Assembly (NCBI GenBank): GCA_024233135.1
Contig: JACKPZ010000019.1
Span: 1-64,000 of the forward strand
DNA length: 64,000 nucleotides
Direction: 5' to 3'
Source of the DNA: Akkermansiaceae bacterium
GTDB taxonomy: Bacteria > Verrucomicrobiota > Verrucomicrobiia > Verrucomicrobiales > Akkermansiaceae
Below are positions 37,105-45,118 of this stretch, in pieces; the stretch's first letter is position 1; each line of letters opens with the position of its first letter. A program made the position numbers and the translations under genes. The notes beneath the pieces are model-generated. The model was not told the origin of the DNA, made no database searches, and was given only the letters and a program-made list of their open reading frames with translations.

Positions 37105-37874
37105 GTGTCGGTGGGGGAGGAAAGCAGGGTGTCGATCGTCTTGCGGAGCAGTTGTTCGAGTTCCTCGACGTTGCTGCGCTCGGTGCCGGTCTTGGCGCCG
37201 CGGGCGTCCCACTCCGCGGCTTCGGCGAAATCAAAGGTGGCGACGAACGGCGGGCCGCCGCGTTTCTGCGGGACCACCGCGCGGCGGATGTTGCCCTCGC
37301 GGTCGATCAGCACGATGGAGCTGTCGAACATCCACTTGCCATCCTTCTCGTGCGGAAACTCGCCCGCTTTCAACTCGTTCTTGATGAACTTGTGCAGGGT
37401 CTTCCGGTCGGTCGATGCCAGCCACCACTGCGGCAGATGCATGCCCTCCTTGGCGGCTGTTTGTTCGATCATCGCGGGCAGTTCCTCGGCCGCCGGAGGA
37501 TCGACGACCAGCGTGACAAGGCGGAATCCGTCGTTCTCCCGGTAGTCCTCCGCGAGTTTCTTCATCACCGTGCGGCCGATCTCCGCCGCGCCGGGATCTC
37601 CGAGGCTGTCCACCTGCACCACCCACACCTTGCCTCGCAGGTCGAAGAGGTCCGCCGCCTTTCCGTCCTGGCGCACCACCCGCAGGTCGCGCTCCTTGCG
37701 GATCTGATGGATCTTGGCGGGGTGCGTGTCCTTGGCCTGGCGCTCCGCCGTCCGCTCGTAGGCCTTGAGGATGAGGAAACCTCCCACCAGCATGATGGCC
37801 ACGAGGATCCACGCCGTGCGACGGAGTTTCTTCGGGTCGCGTTCGGCGGGTTCGGTGATGTCGGGCGGAAGCAT
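37101..37874 (-). CDS. SCO-like protein lacking the metal-binding cysteines
   Basis: 257 residues from the ATG at 37874, with an anchor helix (TAWILVAIMLVGGFLILKAY). The thioredoxin-like domain parallels the next gene (LFDLRGKVWVVQVDSLGDPG then VTLVVDPPAAEELPAM, SSIVLIDREGNIRRAV), but no Cys is found at the redox/copper site. First gene of the operon. It may act as a structural partner of the SCO protein; that is inference. Confidence 0.75.
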   Translation of the reverse strand: MLPPDITEPAERDPKKLRRTAWILVAIMLVGGFLILKAYERTAERQAKDTHPAKIHQIRKERDLRVVRQDGKAADLFDLRGKVWVVQVDSLGDPGAAEIGRTVMKKLAEDYRENDGFRLVTLVVDPPAAEELPAMIEQTAAKEGMHLPQWWLASTDRKTLHKFIKNELKAGEFPHEKDGKWMFDSSIVLIDREGNIRRAVVPQKRGGPPFVATFDFAEAAEWDARGAKTGTERSNVEELEQLLRKTIDTLLSSPTDT

Positions 37875-37931
37875 CGCGGGCGAAAATACCCGGGGGCCGC
37901 CGCTTGGCAAGCCGCCGGGGCGGGGGATTTC

Positions 37932-38930
37932 TCAGTCCTCCGCGCGCAGCGGCGGGCGCTCGGGCTCGGGAATCTCGCGGACCAGTGGCATCACCGTTTC
38001 CCCATCGATCCACCAGCGCCGGTGCAGGGTGGACGGTTCGGCGAGCAGGCGCAGCTTGCCGTCGCGCTCCAGCCGCCGCATCAGCACCCGCAGGATCGCG
38101 AACGCGGTGTCGCCGAGGTCGCCCTCGTCGCGGTTGCGGTGGATGCGCCGCACCAGATCCGTCTGGGCGATCGATTGCAGCCGGCCCATCCGCGCGAGGT
38201 CGATGAGGTGGGCGATCTCGACCCCGTATCCGGTGGGAAAGGCGAGCGTTTCCAGCAGCCCGCGCCGCGCCGCATACTCGCCGGCGAGCGGCTGGAGGAT
38301 GTCGCCCAGTTCCGGATAGAACATCGAGAGGAACGGCCTCACCAGGATCTCGGAAACGCGGCCGCCTCCTTGCGAGTGCAGGGTGTCGCCATGACTGATC
38401 GGCCGCTCGTAGAAGGCCTTCACGTAGTCGACGGACGGCTCCGTGAGCAAGGGACCCACCAGACCGGTGACGAAGCCGCTGTGAAACTCGGCGATGTCCC
38501 CGTCGAGGAAACACAGGATCGACCCGGACGCCGCGTGCATCGCTTTCCACAGGTTCTCGCCTTTTCCGACGTGCGTTCCGGTGTCCGGAGCGACTTCACT
38601 CGATAGGCAGACCCGCGCGCCCGCCTCCTCCGCGATCTCCCGCGTGCCGTCGTCCGAACTCGAATCGATCACCACGATTTCATCCACCAAAGGAATCTCT
38701 TCCACCAGGTCGCGCCGCACGCGGGTGACGATCTCGCCGATGGTCGCCGCCTCGTTGAGCGTCGGGATGCAGACCGAGATGGTCCCGCCGTTCTTGCGGC
38801 CCGTGAGTTCCGCCGCATCGAAGTCCCGGAAATGGAAGCGCTGCACGCCGCGAAACGAAGCCCGCCGTCGTCCCGCGCACAAGGATGAAGCGAAGTCCGG
38901 TGAATCAGGAAACGCGTCATCGCATCGCAT
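37932..38930 (-). CDS. gpgS: Glucosyl-3-phosphoglycerate synthase
   Basis: 332 residues, GT-A fold of the GpgS type. Seen are the nucleotide-sugar N-terminus ISVCIPTLNEAATIGEIVTR, the D-G-D metal motif in GSILCFLDGDIAEF, and the family segments DYVKAFYERPI and LAGEYAARRGLLETLAFPTG. It makes glucosyl-3-phosphoglycerate, precursor of the compatible solute glucosylglycerate. The phosphatase GpgP is not adjacent. Start ATG 38930 is chosen; upstream in-frame residues look non-coding. Confidence 0.88.
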   Translation of the reverse strand: MRCDDAFPDSPDFASSLCAGRRRASFRGVQRFHFRDFDAAELTGRKNGGTISVCIPTLNEAATIGEIVTRVRRDLVEEIPLVDEIVVIDSSSDDGTREIAEEAGARVCLSSEVAPDTGTHVGKGENLWKAMHAASGSILCFLDGDIAEFHSGFVTGLVGPLLTEPSVDYVKAFYERPISHGDTLHSQGGGRVSEILVRPFLSMFYPELGDILQPLAGEYAARRGLLETLAFPTGYGVEIAHLIDLARMGRLQSIAQTDLVRRIHRNRDEGDLGDTAFAILRVLMRRLERDGKLRLLAEPSTLHRRWWIDGETVMPLVREIPEPERPPLRAED

Positions 38931-39084
38931 GCGGTCGGGTCGATGCGAGGTGGCGGAACACGGAACGGAGCTTTGGAATCGATTGATGGAAACGGTCGCT
39001 TGGAAGCTTGGGGAAAAGCTTGTCCTGAACGCTTTGCGAAGGTTGTTCCGGGGATTCCGTTTCTTGTTTCCGCGCGAATCTCGA

Positions 39085-39111
39085 ACGATTGAATCGTGCG
39101 TTTGACAAACG
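39085..39111 (+). promoter_or_regulatory. Two adjacent 13-bp palindromes before the TetR gene
   Basis: ACGATTGAATCGT (39085-39097) and CGTTTGACAAACG (39099-39111) are both perfect, odd-centred palindromes with 1 bp between. The second contains a TTGACA that could be a -35 hexamer of the tetR-type promoter. The start codon follows 27 bp later. The layout fits autorepression. Confidence 0.6.
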
Positions 39112-39138
39112 TGTCCGTTTCGTTTCACTCGGGGGCTC

Positions 39139-39837
39139 ATGCGCGACTTCACCTTTCCGTTCTCCGAACCGAAGCGCCGTCTGTTGGAAGCGGCTGAAAC
39201 CTTGTTCGCCGATCGTGGATTCGATGCCGTGTCGGTGCGTGACATCACCAAGGAAGCGGGGGCGAATGTGGCCGCGGTGAACTATCACTTCGGCGGTCGC
39301 GACGGGCTCATCGGGCTGGTCGTGTTGCGCTACGTCACGCCGGTGAACGAGGAGCGGATCGCCCGGCTCGATGCCGCGGAGCGGAACCACGCCGGCAAGG
39401 TGGTGCCGCTGGAGGAACTCATCGGCTGCTACGCCGAGCCGCTCGTTTCCGCGGTGCGCCGGTCCGAACTTTCCGAGCGCTTGTTCTACAAATTGATCGG
39501 CCGCATTTTCAGTCTCCAGGGCGAGGTTCCGGCGGAAATGGAGAACCAGATGAAACAAGTGGCCGAGCGGTTCCTGCGCGCGCTCGGCCGCAGCCTGCCC
39601 GAGGTGGCGGCGGACGAACTGATCTGGCGTTTCCATTTCCTCATCGGCGCCATGCTCCACATGCTCACCCATCAGGAGGTGCTTTCACGGGTCACCAACG
39701 GCGCCAGCGGTCAGCCGGCGATGGAGGCGACGCTTTCCCGCTTCGTCCGCTTCGCCGCCTCCGGTCTGCGCGAAGGCGGCGTTCCGGCGCACAACGGCTC
39801 GGCCGCACCAAGTCCGCAGGCGATCTTCGACTTCTGA
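39139..39837 (+). CDS. TetR family transcriptional regulator
   Basis: 232 residues. N-terminal helix-turn-helix: KRRLLEAAETLFADRGFDAV then VRDITKEAGANVAAVNYHFG. The C-terminal ligand domain is of the type with a conserved LIGRIF/HFLIGAMLHML core. Divergent from gpgS across 208 bp that contain two perfect palindromes, so control of itself and possibly gpgS is likely. Ligand unknown. Confidence 0.9.
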   Translation: MRDFTFPFSEPKRRLLEAAETLFADRGFDAVSVRDITKEAGANVAAVNYHFGGRDGLIGLVVLRYVTPVNEERIARLDAAERNHAGKVVPLEELIGCYAEPLVSAVRRSELSERLFYKLIGRIFSLQGEVPAEMENQMKQVAERFLRALGRSLPEVAADELIWRFHFLIGAMLHMLTHQEVLSRVTNGASGQPAMEATLSRFVRFAASGLREGGVPAHNGSAAPSPQAIFDF

Positions 39838-39857
39838 AGCGCCGCTCGGCGCCCGGC

Positions 39858-40370
39858 TCAATCGTCGGCCTCGAGTCCCGTGCCGCGGTGGCGTTCGTTG
39901 ATCTTCCGGAACACCGGGTCCGGCACGTAGCGCTTCACGATTTCCTCCCAGCCGCGCGGGCCGATGAGGCCCTTGACCATGTTCGAGGACACCTCGGCGA
40001 TGTCCCGCGGCGGCATCAGAAACACGGTGGTGATCTCCGGCGCCATGTCGCCGTTGATGTGGCGCATCACCCGCTCGTATTCGTAGTCGCCGGGCGAGCG
40101 GATGCCGCGCAGCACGTATTTCGCGTGCTTCTTGTTCGCGTAGTCGACCAGATAGCGGTTGTCGAAATGCGCGATCGTCAGGTTCTCGCTCTCCGGCGTG
40201 CTGGACCGCAGCATCTCGAGCCGCTCCTCCACGCTGAACGAATACCGCTTCGCCGGATTGTCGCCGATCGCGACGATCAACTGGTCGAACATTTCCAGCC
40301 CCCGCTGGATCATCCACAGGTGGCCGTTGGTGGGCGGATCGAAGGAGCCGGCGTAAACCGCGGTGCGCAT
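39858..40370 (-). CDS. coaD: Phosphopantetheine adenylyltransferase
   Basis: 170 residues from the ATG at 40370, beginning MRTAVYAGSFDPPTNGHLWM with the T-x-G-H nucleotidyltransferase motif. Further blocks are IVAIGDNPAKRYSFSVEERL, YVLRGIRSPGDYEYE and the C-terminal VSSNMVKGLIGPRGW. It makes dephospho-CoA. The N-terminus is the usual length; the tail is about 10 residues longer than in E. coli. The Arg-Gly block (LRGIR) is intact. Confidence 0.95.
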   Translation of the reverse strand: MRTAVYAGSFDPPTNGHLWMIQRGLEMFDQLIVAIGDNPAKRYSFSVEERLEMLRSSTPESENLTIAHFDNRYLVDYANKKHAKYVLRGIRSPGDYEYERVMRHINGDMAPEITTVFLMPPRDIAEVSSNMVKGLIGPRGWEEIVKRYVPDPVFRKINERHRGTGLEADD

Positions 40371-40580
40371 GGCCGAAACCTGCACACCGGCCGGCCCGAC
40401 GGGAATCCTGAAATTCTCCCGCGCCGCGGATTCCCCCGTTCGGCAATTGATGCGCCGGAATTGGGAGAATCAGGGCATCGGGTGCGGATTTTGTCCTAGC
40501 CGCCCGGGGGATGTTCGCTACCTTCGCCCCAGCGCCGCGGGCCGGGTGGAATCGGCCGTCCCGCAGATTTTCCGACACCC

Positions 40581-41339
40581 ATGAATCTGACACTCAAAGT
40601 TTGGCGGCAGTCCGGCCCGAACGCCCAGGGACGCATCGAAACCTACGACGCCAAGGACATCCCGGCGGAGGCCTCGTTTCTCGAAATGCTCGACATCGTC
40701 AACGAGCGCCTGGTCGAGAAAGGCGACGAGCCGATTCACTTCGACCACGATTGCCGCGAGGGCATCTGCGGCACCTGCTCGCTCACCATCAACGGCATCC
40801 CGCACGGCAAGGACCGCGGCATCACCACCTGCCAGCTCCACATGCGCAAGTTCAAGGACGGCGACACGATCTGGATCGAGCCGTTCCGCGCGAATCCCTT
40901 CCCGGTCATCCGCGACCTGATCGTCGACCGCAACGCCTTCGACCGCATCATCGCCGCCGGCGGCTACATCGACGTCCGCACCGGCTCCGCGGTGGATGCG
41001 AACGCGCTGCCGATTCCGAAGCCGCAGTCGGATGCCGCGTTCGACGCCGCCGCCTGCATCGGTTGTGGCGCCTGCGTCGCCTCGTGCAAAAACGCGTCCG
41101 CCATGCTCTTCGTCGCCGCCAAGGTTTCCCACCTCGGTCATTTGCCGCAAGGCCAGCCGGAACGCGACCGCCGCGTGCTCGGCATGGTCCGCCAGATGGA
41201 TGCCGAAGGATTCGGAAACTGCACGAACCAATACGAGTGCGAGGCCGCCTGCCCGAAGGAGATCTCCGTCGAGCACATCGCGCGCCTCAACCGCGACTAC
41301 ACCGCCGCCGTCGCCCGCGAGCAATTCGTGGCTTCGTAA
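40581..41339 (+). CDS. sdhB: Succinate dehydrogenase/fumarate reductase iron-sulfur subunit
   Basis: 252 residues. [2Fe-2S] ligands C58, C63, C66 and C84; the [4Fe-4S] set C159, C162 and C165 with C224; the third cluster set C169, C214 and C220. It carries electrons from the flavoprotein to quinone. It is of the B-type/non-classical kind. Unusually it stands alone: upstream is coaD on the other strand and downstream a convergent gene, with no sdhA or sdhC in the window. Confidence 0.94.
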   Translation: MNLTLKVWRQSGPNAQGRIETYDAKDIPAEASFLEMLDIVNERLVEKGDEPIHFDHDCREGICGTCSLTINGIPHGKDRGITTCQLHMRKFKDGDTIWIEPFRANPFPVIRDLIVDRNAFDRIIAAGGYIDVRTGSAVDANALPIPKPQSDAAFDAAACIGCGACVASCKNASAMLFVAAKVSHLGHLPQGQPERDRRVLGMVRQMDAEGFGNCTNQYECEAACPKEISVEHIARLNRDYTAAVAREQFVAS

Positions 41340-41405
41340 GTAGGCGCGGTCGTGAGACCGCGAACGAGGTGCTGACAAGTCGCGGACTCAGGACCGCGGC
41401 CACGG

Positions 41406-42065
41406 TTATTTCCCCGCCTCTTCCTTCGCCACGCGGCGGCACTCGGCGACCATGTGGTTGCAGGCCTCGCGGCAGAGCAGGGGGATCGCCTCGTTTTCAG
41501 GGATCTCGCCGGGCACGCCGTTGTAGCGGCTCGCCTCGCTGTCATCGAGCGGTGTGTTGTCATTCAATCGCCAAAGGATCCGCCGGGCGCATTGGTGCGC
41601 CGGCCCGCAGACTTCCCGCACCAAGCGTTGCGCGCCCTCGTCGCTGATCGTCCGCGCGAACCGGTACATTCCCGTCTGCCGTTCCAGTTTCTCCCGCAGG
41701 TTCTGGATATCGAGCGTGCCGTCCAGCATCGCCGCGAACACCCCGACGGCCGCCGGATAGAATCCATCGAGCGCCAGCCGCAGTTGGTCGATGTCCGCCA
41801 GCAGCATCACCCAGCCGCGGCGCAGGTTCGTCTGCGCCTTCGCAAACCGGTATCCGCCGTCCTCCGACCATGTGGATAGATCACGCGCGTCGTCCGGGCC
41901 GTGGTGGATCTCGAGCCCGCCGAAGTCCTCCCGTCCGGCCGCCTCCGCATCGAGGTGGTGGCACAGGAGAAACGAGTGGCCGGCGGTTTCCAGGCGGATT
42001 TCAAGTTCGCCGATGCGGTGCACGCCGGCATCGATCAGGCTCTGGAGTCGGGCGCTCAGGGTCAT
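41406..42065 (-). CDS. DR2241-type [4Fe-4S] protein, partner of CbiX
   Basis: 219 residues. The C-terminal region has C153-GPAHQ-C159 and C198-REA-C202, a pattern I recognise from the Fe-S domain of DR2241-like proteins, where it follows a CbiX domain in one chain. Here it is a separate gene 22 bp downstream of cbiX. Role is likely tied to sirohydrochlorin chelation or handling in siroheme/cobalamin synthesis. The nearby assimilatory nitrate reductase supports siroheme demand (nitrite reductase). Confidence 0.68.
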   Translation of the reverse strand: MTLSARLQSLIDAGVHRIGELEIRLETAGHSFLLCHHLDAEAAGREDFGGLEIHHGPDDARDLSTWSEDGGYRFAKAQTNLRRGWVMLLADIDQLRLALDGFYPAAVGVFAAMLDGTLDIQNLREKLERQTGMYRFARTISDEGAQRLVREVCGPAHQCARRILWRLNDNTPLDDSEASRYNGVPGEIPENEAIPLLCREACNHMVAECRRVAKEEAGK

Positions 42066-42087
42066 CGTCTCGGGTGGTGGGGAAAAA

Positions 42088-42918
42088 TCAAAGGCTGGTC
42101 GTGTGTTCGCCGTGCGCGAGGTCGAAGTCGCGCACCTGGTCGAGGATCACATCGGCCATGTGGCGGCCGGTGCCGATGGCGGAGGAATAGTAGAGCGTCT
42201 TGCCGCGCAGGTGGTGCGGGTTGTGCCGGAACACCTCGCGCTCGCTGGCCGCAGGTCCCACCTCCGGCTCGATTCCTAACAAAACCGGGATGTCCTGATA
42301 GGAGTGCAGCCCGTCCGCGATGAAGAACGGCACGACGATCACGTTTTCCGTGGGCGAGAGCTTGTCCCACTCCGCGATGAACGGCTGCTCCTCCATGTAG
42401 GCGTCCGTCACGTGGGCGAATCCCGCGCCGCTCGCGGTGATGAGGCCCACCTGGTCGCGGATCGCCTTGGTCGAGTTCTGGTTCAGCCCGGTGCCGTGGC
42501 CGGTGATGATGAGGGTGGTTTCCGCCGGGTTCGCATCGGGAGCGATCTCGCGGGCGCGCTGCAGCAGCAGCCCGGTCATCGACGGGTGCACGCCCACCGG
42601 TTGGCAGTAGTGCAGCGTCTTGCCGCGCACGTTCGAGCTGCGTCCCGTTAGATCCAGTTCGCGAGGGATCACCTCCTGGGTGAAATACCCCTCGCTGATG
42701 AAATCCGGCACCACATAGACCTCGCCGGAGTCGATCATGTAGAGCGCTTCGCGCATCGAGGGTTCCTCCTTCCAGAAACACGTGTGCACCTCGGCGAACA
42801 ACTCGCGCCGGCGGATCTCCGCGGCGTGTTCGAAGTAGGGAGCCGACGAGTCCGGGTTCTCGGTGGAACCATGTCCGACGATGAGCAGGGCGCTTTGCGG
42901 CTTCGGCGCGATCGACAT
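42088..42918 (-). CDS. Sirohydrochlorin chelatase, CbiX family, two-domain
   Basis: 276 residues from the ATG at 42918. Two chelatase half-domains, each with a catalytic His motif: ALLIVGHGSTENPDS (H16) and TLIITGHGTGLNQNS in the middle. It inserts Co or Fe into sirohydrochlorin. The segment HVTDAYMEEQPFIAEWDKL matches the long CbiX form fused with or beside DR2241 domains. First gene of a two-gene operon. Confidence 0.87.
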   Translation of the reverse strand: MSIAPKPQSALLIVGHGSTENPDSSAPYFEHAAEIRRRELFAEVHTCFWKEEPSMREALYMIDSGEVYVVPDFISEGYFTQEVIPRELDLTGRSSNVRGKTLHYCQPVGVHPSMTGLLLQRAREIAPDANPAETTLIITGHGTGLNQNSTKAIRDQVGLITASGAGFAHVTDAYMEEQPFIAEWDKLSPTENVIVVPFFIADGLHSYQDIPVLLGIEPEVGPAASEREVFRHNPHHLRGKTLYYSSAIGTGRHMADVILDQVRDFDLAHGEHTTSL

Positions 42919-43009
42919 GCCCGCAACCTGCCGCGCTGGCCGGGGAATGCAAGAACCGGGATGGTTTCGGGTTTCCATCCGGCCGATTCCACGGCGGAAT
43001 CGGCGCGTC

Positions 43010-43684
43010 ATGCATGTCTTCGAGTCGCTCGATCTCTGGATCGATCCGGTGAGCCGTCCGGGTCCCGCGGCGATGGCCGTGGACGAGTGGCTCATGGAAA
43101 CCCGCGCCTCGCCCGTCCTGCGGGTCTACCGGTGGTCCGGAAACTGGGGCACGCTCGGGTATTTCGGACGCATCGCCGACGCCCGTGCCGCGTTTCCGGG
43201 CCTGCCGTGGGTGCGGCGCTGGACCGGCGGCGGCACCGTCGACCACCGGGCGGACTGGACCTACACGATCTTCGCGCCGAAGGACAGCGCGCCCGCCCGC
43301 ATGAAGGGGGCGGAAAGCTATCGCGCCATCCATGCCGCGCTCGCCGCCGCGCTCGCGGACGAGGGACTTCCCGTGCGCCTCAGCGACGGCTCGGACCAGA
43401 CCGGCGCCGCCGCGTGTTTCGCCAATCCCGTCGGCCATGACATCGTCGATGCATCCGGGCGCAAGCTCGCCGGCGCCGGCCAGCGGCGCGGCGGCCGTGG
43501 CCTGCTCCACCAAGGTTCGGTGGCGCTGCCCTGCGATGCCGCGACCTCGGAGGCGCGGGCGCGTTCGCTGGCCCGTGCGCTCTGCGCGTCGCCCGCCGAA
43601 TGCCACATCGAGGTGCCGGAAGACCGCATCAGCGCGCTCGTCCGCGCGCGATACGGAACTCCGGAGTGGACCGGGCGCAGCTGA
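43010..43684 (+). CDS. Lipoate-protein ligase A-like protein
   Basis: 224 residues with the BPL/LplA catalytic loop VRRWTGGGTVDHRADWTYTI and a lysine at GRKLAGAGQRRGGRGLLHQG. The start ATG 43010 precedes MHVFESLDLWIDPVSRPGP. Such proteins attach lipoate or octanoate to the lipoyl domains of dehydrogenases. Short for LplA (about 330), lacking the C-terminal domain, as in LipM/LplA-core types. Divergent from cbiX with 91 bp between. Confidence 0.83.
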   Translation: MHVFESLDLWIDPVSRPGPAAMAVDEWLMETRASPVLRVYRWSGNWGTLGYFGRIADARAAFPGLPWVRRWTGGGTVDHRADWTYTIFAPKDSAPARMKGAESYRAIHAALAAALADEGLPVRLSDGSDQTGAAACFANPVGHDIVDASGRKLAGAGQRRGGRGLLHQGSVALPCDAATSEARARSLARALCASPAECHIEVPEDRISALVRARYGTPEWTGRS

Positions 43685-43806
43685 GTCATCGGATGCTGCG
43701 GAATGCAGCGCCGCCGTCGTGCTCCGCATGACCGCCGCCATGCGCGGGGCTCATCCGCAGCGTGGCGGTGCCTGAAAACCGGGCGCCGCGAAGTCCATGG
43801 AAGCGC

Positions 43807-43821
43807 TGGCATCCGCCCTGC
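43807..43821 (+). promoter_or_regulatory. Sigma-54-like -24/-12 promoter before the first DUF2383 gene
   Basis: TGGCATCCGCCCTGC has the -24 GG and -12 GC at the invariant 12-bp offset. The same context, CGCTGGCA-N6-CTGCGAT, precedes the paralogous gene at 44564. TSS would be about 43833, 57 bp before the start. Confidence 0.55.
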
Positions 43822-43889
43822 GATGAGGTAGCTTGTCATGTGGGAACCACCGGTTTTCACCATCGAAACACAAGCTACCCAACGACCCG

Positions 43890-44333
43890 ATGAAACCACC
43901 GAACACTCACGACGCCTGCATCGATGTCTGCAACGACCTTCTCCGCGGCGAGATCTCCGCGGTGGAGACCTACGACCAGGCGATCCACAAATACGCCGAC
44001 CATCCCGCGGCCATCGCCCTCGAACGGATGCGCAACGAGCACCGCGACAGCGTGATGAGGCTCCGCGCCAACGTCGTTTCCATGGGCGGGCAGCCCGCCG
44101 TCAACTCCGGCTCCTGGGGGAACTTCGCGAAGATCGTAGAGGGTACGGCCGCGCTCTTCGGAGAGTCGTCCGCCATCGCCGCCCTGAAACAGGGCGAGGA
44201 ACACGGCATCGACCAATACATGGCCGCCCTCGGAAATCCCGAAGTGGAGGACGAAGCCAAGACGCTCATCACCACCCAGCTCCTGCCCCGCCTGCGCACA
44301 CACATCCAGGCGCTCGAAGCCATCGCCGCCTGA
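43890..44333 (+). CDS. DUF2383 four-helix protein, copy 1
   Basis: 147 residues, all helical, ferritin-like fold typical of DUF2383. Conserved pattern: NDLLRGEISAVETYDQAIHK with E and Y, the central RMRNEHRDSVMRLRANV, a SGSWGNFAK turn and HGIDQYMAALGNPEV. Function unknown; relatives are stress-linked. Start ATG 43890 rather than an upstream in-frame ATG at 43833. Paralogous to the next gene. Confidence 0.82.
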   Translation: MKPPNTHDACIDVCNDLLRGEISAVETYDQAIHKYADHPAAIALERMRNEHRDSVMRLRANVVSMGGQPAVNSGSWGNFAKIVEGTAALFGESSAIAALKQGEEHGIDQYMAALGNPEVEDEAKTLITTQLLPRLRTHIQALEAIAA

Positions 44334-44394
44334 GCGGCCGTTCCATTTCTCATGACGCCCTCCCGGCTGGCAGAAATCCCGGGGTAAATCGGAA

Positions 44395-44425
44395 GACCCG
44401 GCATCTCCACGCGAGGTGCCGGGTC
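44395..44425. terminator. Hairpin after DUF2383 copy 1
   Basis: GACCCGGCA (44395-44403) pairs with TGCCGGGTC (44417-44425), with partial pairing inside. No T-run follows, so it may be a processing or attenuation hairpin rather than an intrinsic terminator. The remaining 300-bp gap holds this and the next promoter motif. Confidence 0.45.
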
Positions 44426-44563
44426 GATCGCGTCCGGGCCCGGGCCGCCGGATGCCTTTTGCACCCCCGCGGGCGGCAGTCCGCACTTCGCATGCCGCGG
44501 CCGTGGGATTTGATCTGCAGCGAAACCCGTTGAAACACAGGATTTCCCGCGCGAAAATCACGC

Positions 44564-44578
44564 TGGCACAACGCCTGC
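44564..44578 (+). promoter_or_regulatory. Sigma-54-like -24/-12 promoter before the second DUF2383 gene
   Basis: TGGCACAACGCCTGC matches the TGGCAC-N5-TTGC consensus except for one base. The gene starts 55 bp downstream. It mirrors the element at 43807-43821. Confidence 0.62.
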
Positions 44579-44633
44579 GATCCCCCGAAACACCGGATGC
44601 GATGATGTCTCCGGAACACCCCACACCAGAGCC

Positions 44634-45089
44634 ATGAGTGCGACACTCATCTACAATCCAAGCGTCGACGCCTGCATCCAGGTTTGCAACAGCCTCCTCC
44701 GTGGCGAGCACGCCGCGGTGGAAACATTCGATCAGGCGATCGAACGATATGTAGGCCATCCTGAATCGGTCACCCTCATCCGGATGCGCGACGAACATCG
44801 ATGCAATGCCGAGAAACTCCGCAGGAGCGTGATCCAACTGGGCGGCGAGCCCGCCGATGGCTCCGGTGCATGGGGTGTGGTGGCCCGCTCGGTCGCCACC
44901 TTCGCCGGATGGTTCGGCGAGCGCCCGGCGATCGCCGCGCTGCAGGAGGGCGAGGCTTACGGCATCGGCGAATACGAAGCCGCCCTCGACCACCCGGACG
45001 TCACGCCCGATTGCAAGTCGTTGATCTACACCGAGCTCCTGCCCCGCCTTCGCGAACACCTCCGCGACCTGCACGCCATCGCCGCATAG
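44634..45089 (+). CDS. DUF2383 four-helix protein, copy 2
   Basis: 151 residues, tandem paralogue of the preceding gene with the same blocks (NSLLRGEHAAVETFDQAIER, RMRDEHRCNAEKLRRSV, GSGAWGVVARSVATFAGWFG, YGIGEYEAALDHPDV, LLPRLREHLRDLHAIAA). The paralogues match throughout but have diverged, so the duplication is not recent. Function unknown. Confidence 0.82.
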   Translation: MSATLIYNPSVDACIQVCNSLLRGEHAAVETFDQAIERYVGHPESVTLIRMRDEHRCNAEKLRRSVIQLGGEPADGSGAWGVVARSVATFAGWFGERPAIAALQEGEAYGIGEYEAALDHPDVTPDCKSLIYTELLPRLREHLRDLHAIAA

Positions 45090-45093
45090 GGAA

Positions 45094-45117
45094 ATGCTGA
45101 ATCTGAGATTTCAGCAT
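45094..45117. terminator. Putative bidirectional hairpin between DUF2383 copy 2 and nasA-type gene
   Basis: ATGCTGAA (45094-45101) pairs with TTCAGCAT (45110-45117) around an 8-nt loop, in the 29 bp between convergent genes. No clear T-run, but repeated TCAGC words follow. Confidence 0.4.
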
Positions 45118-45118
45118 C

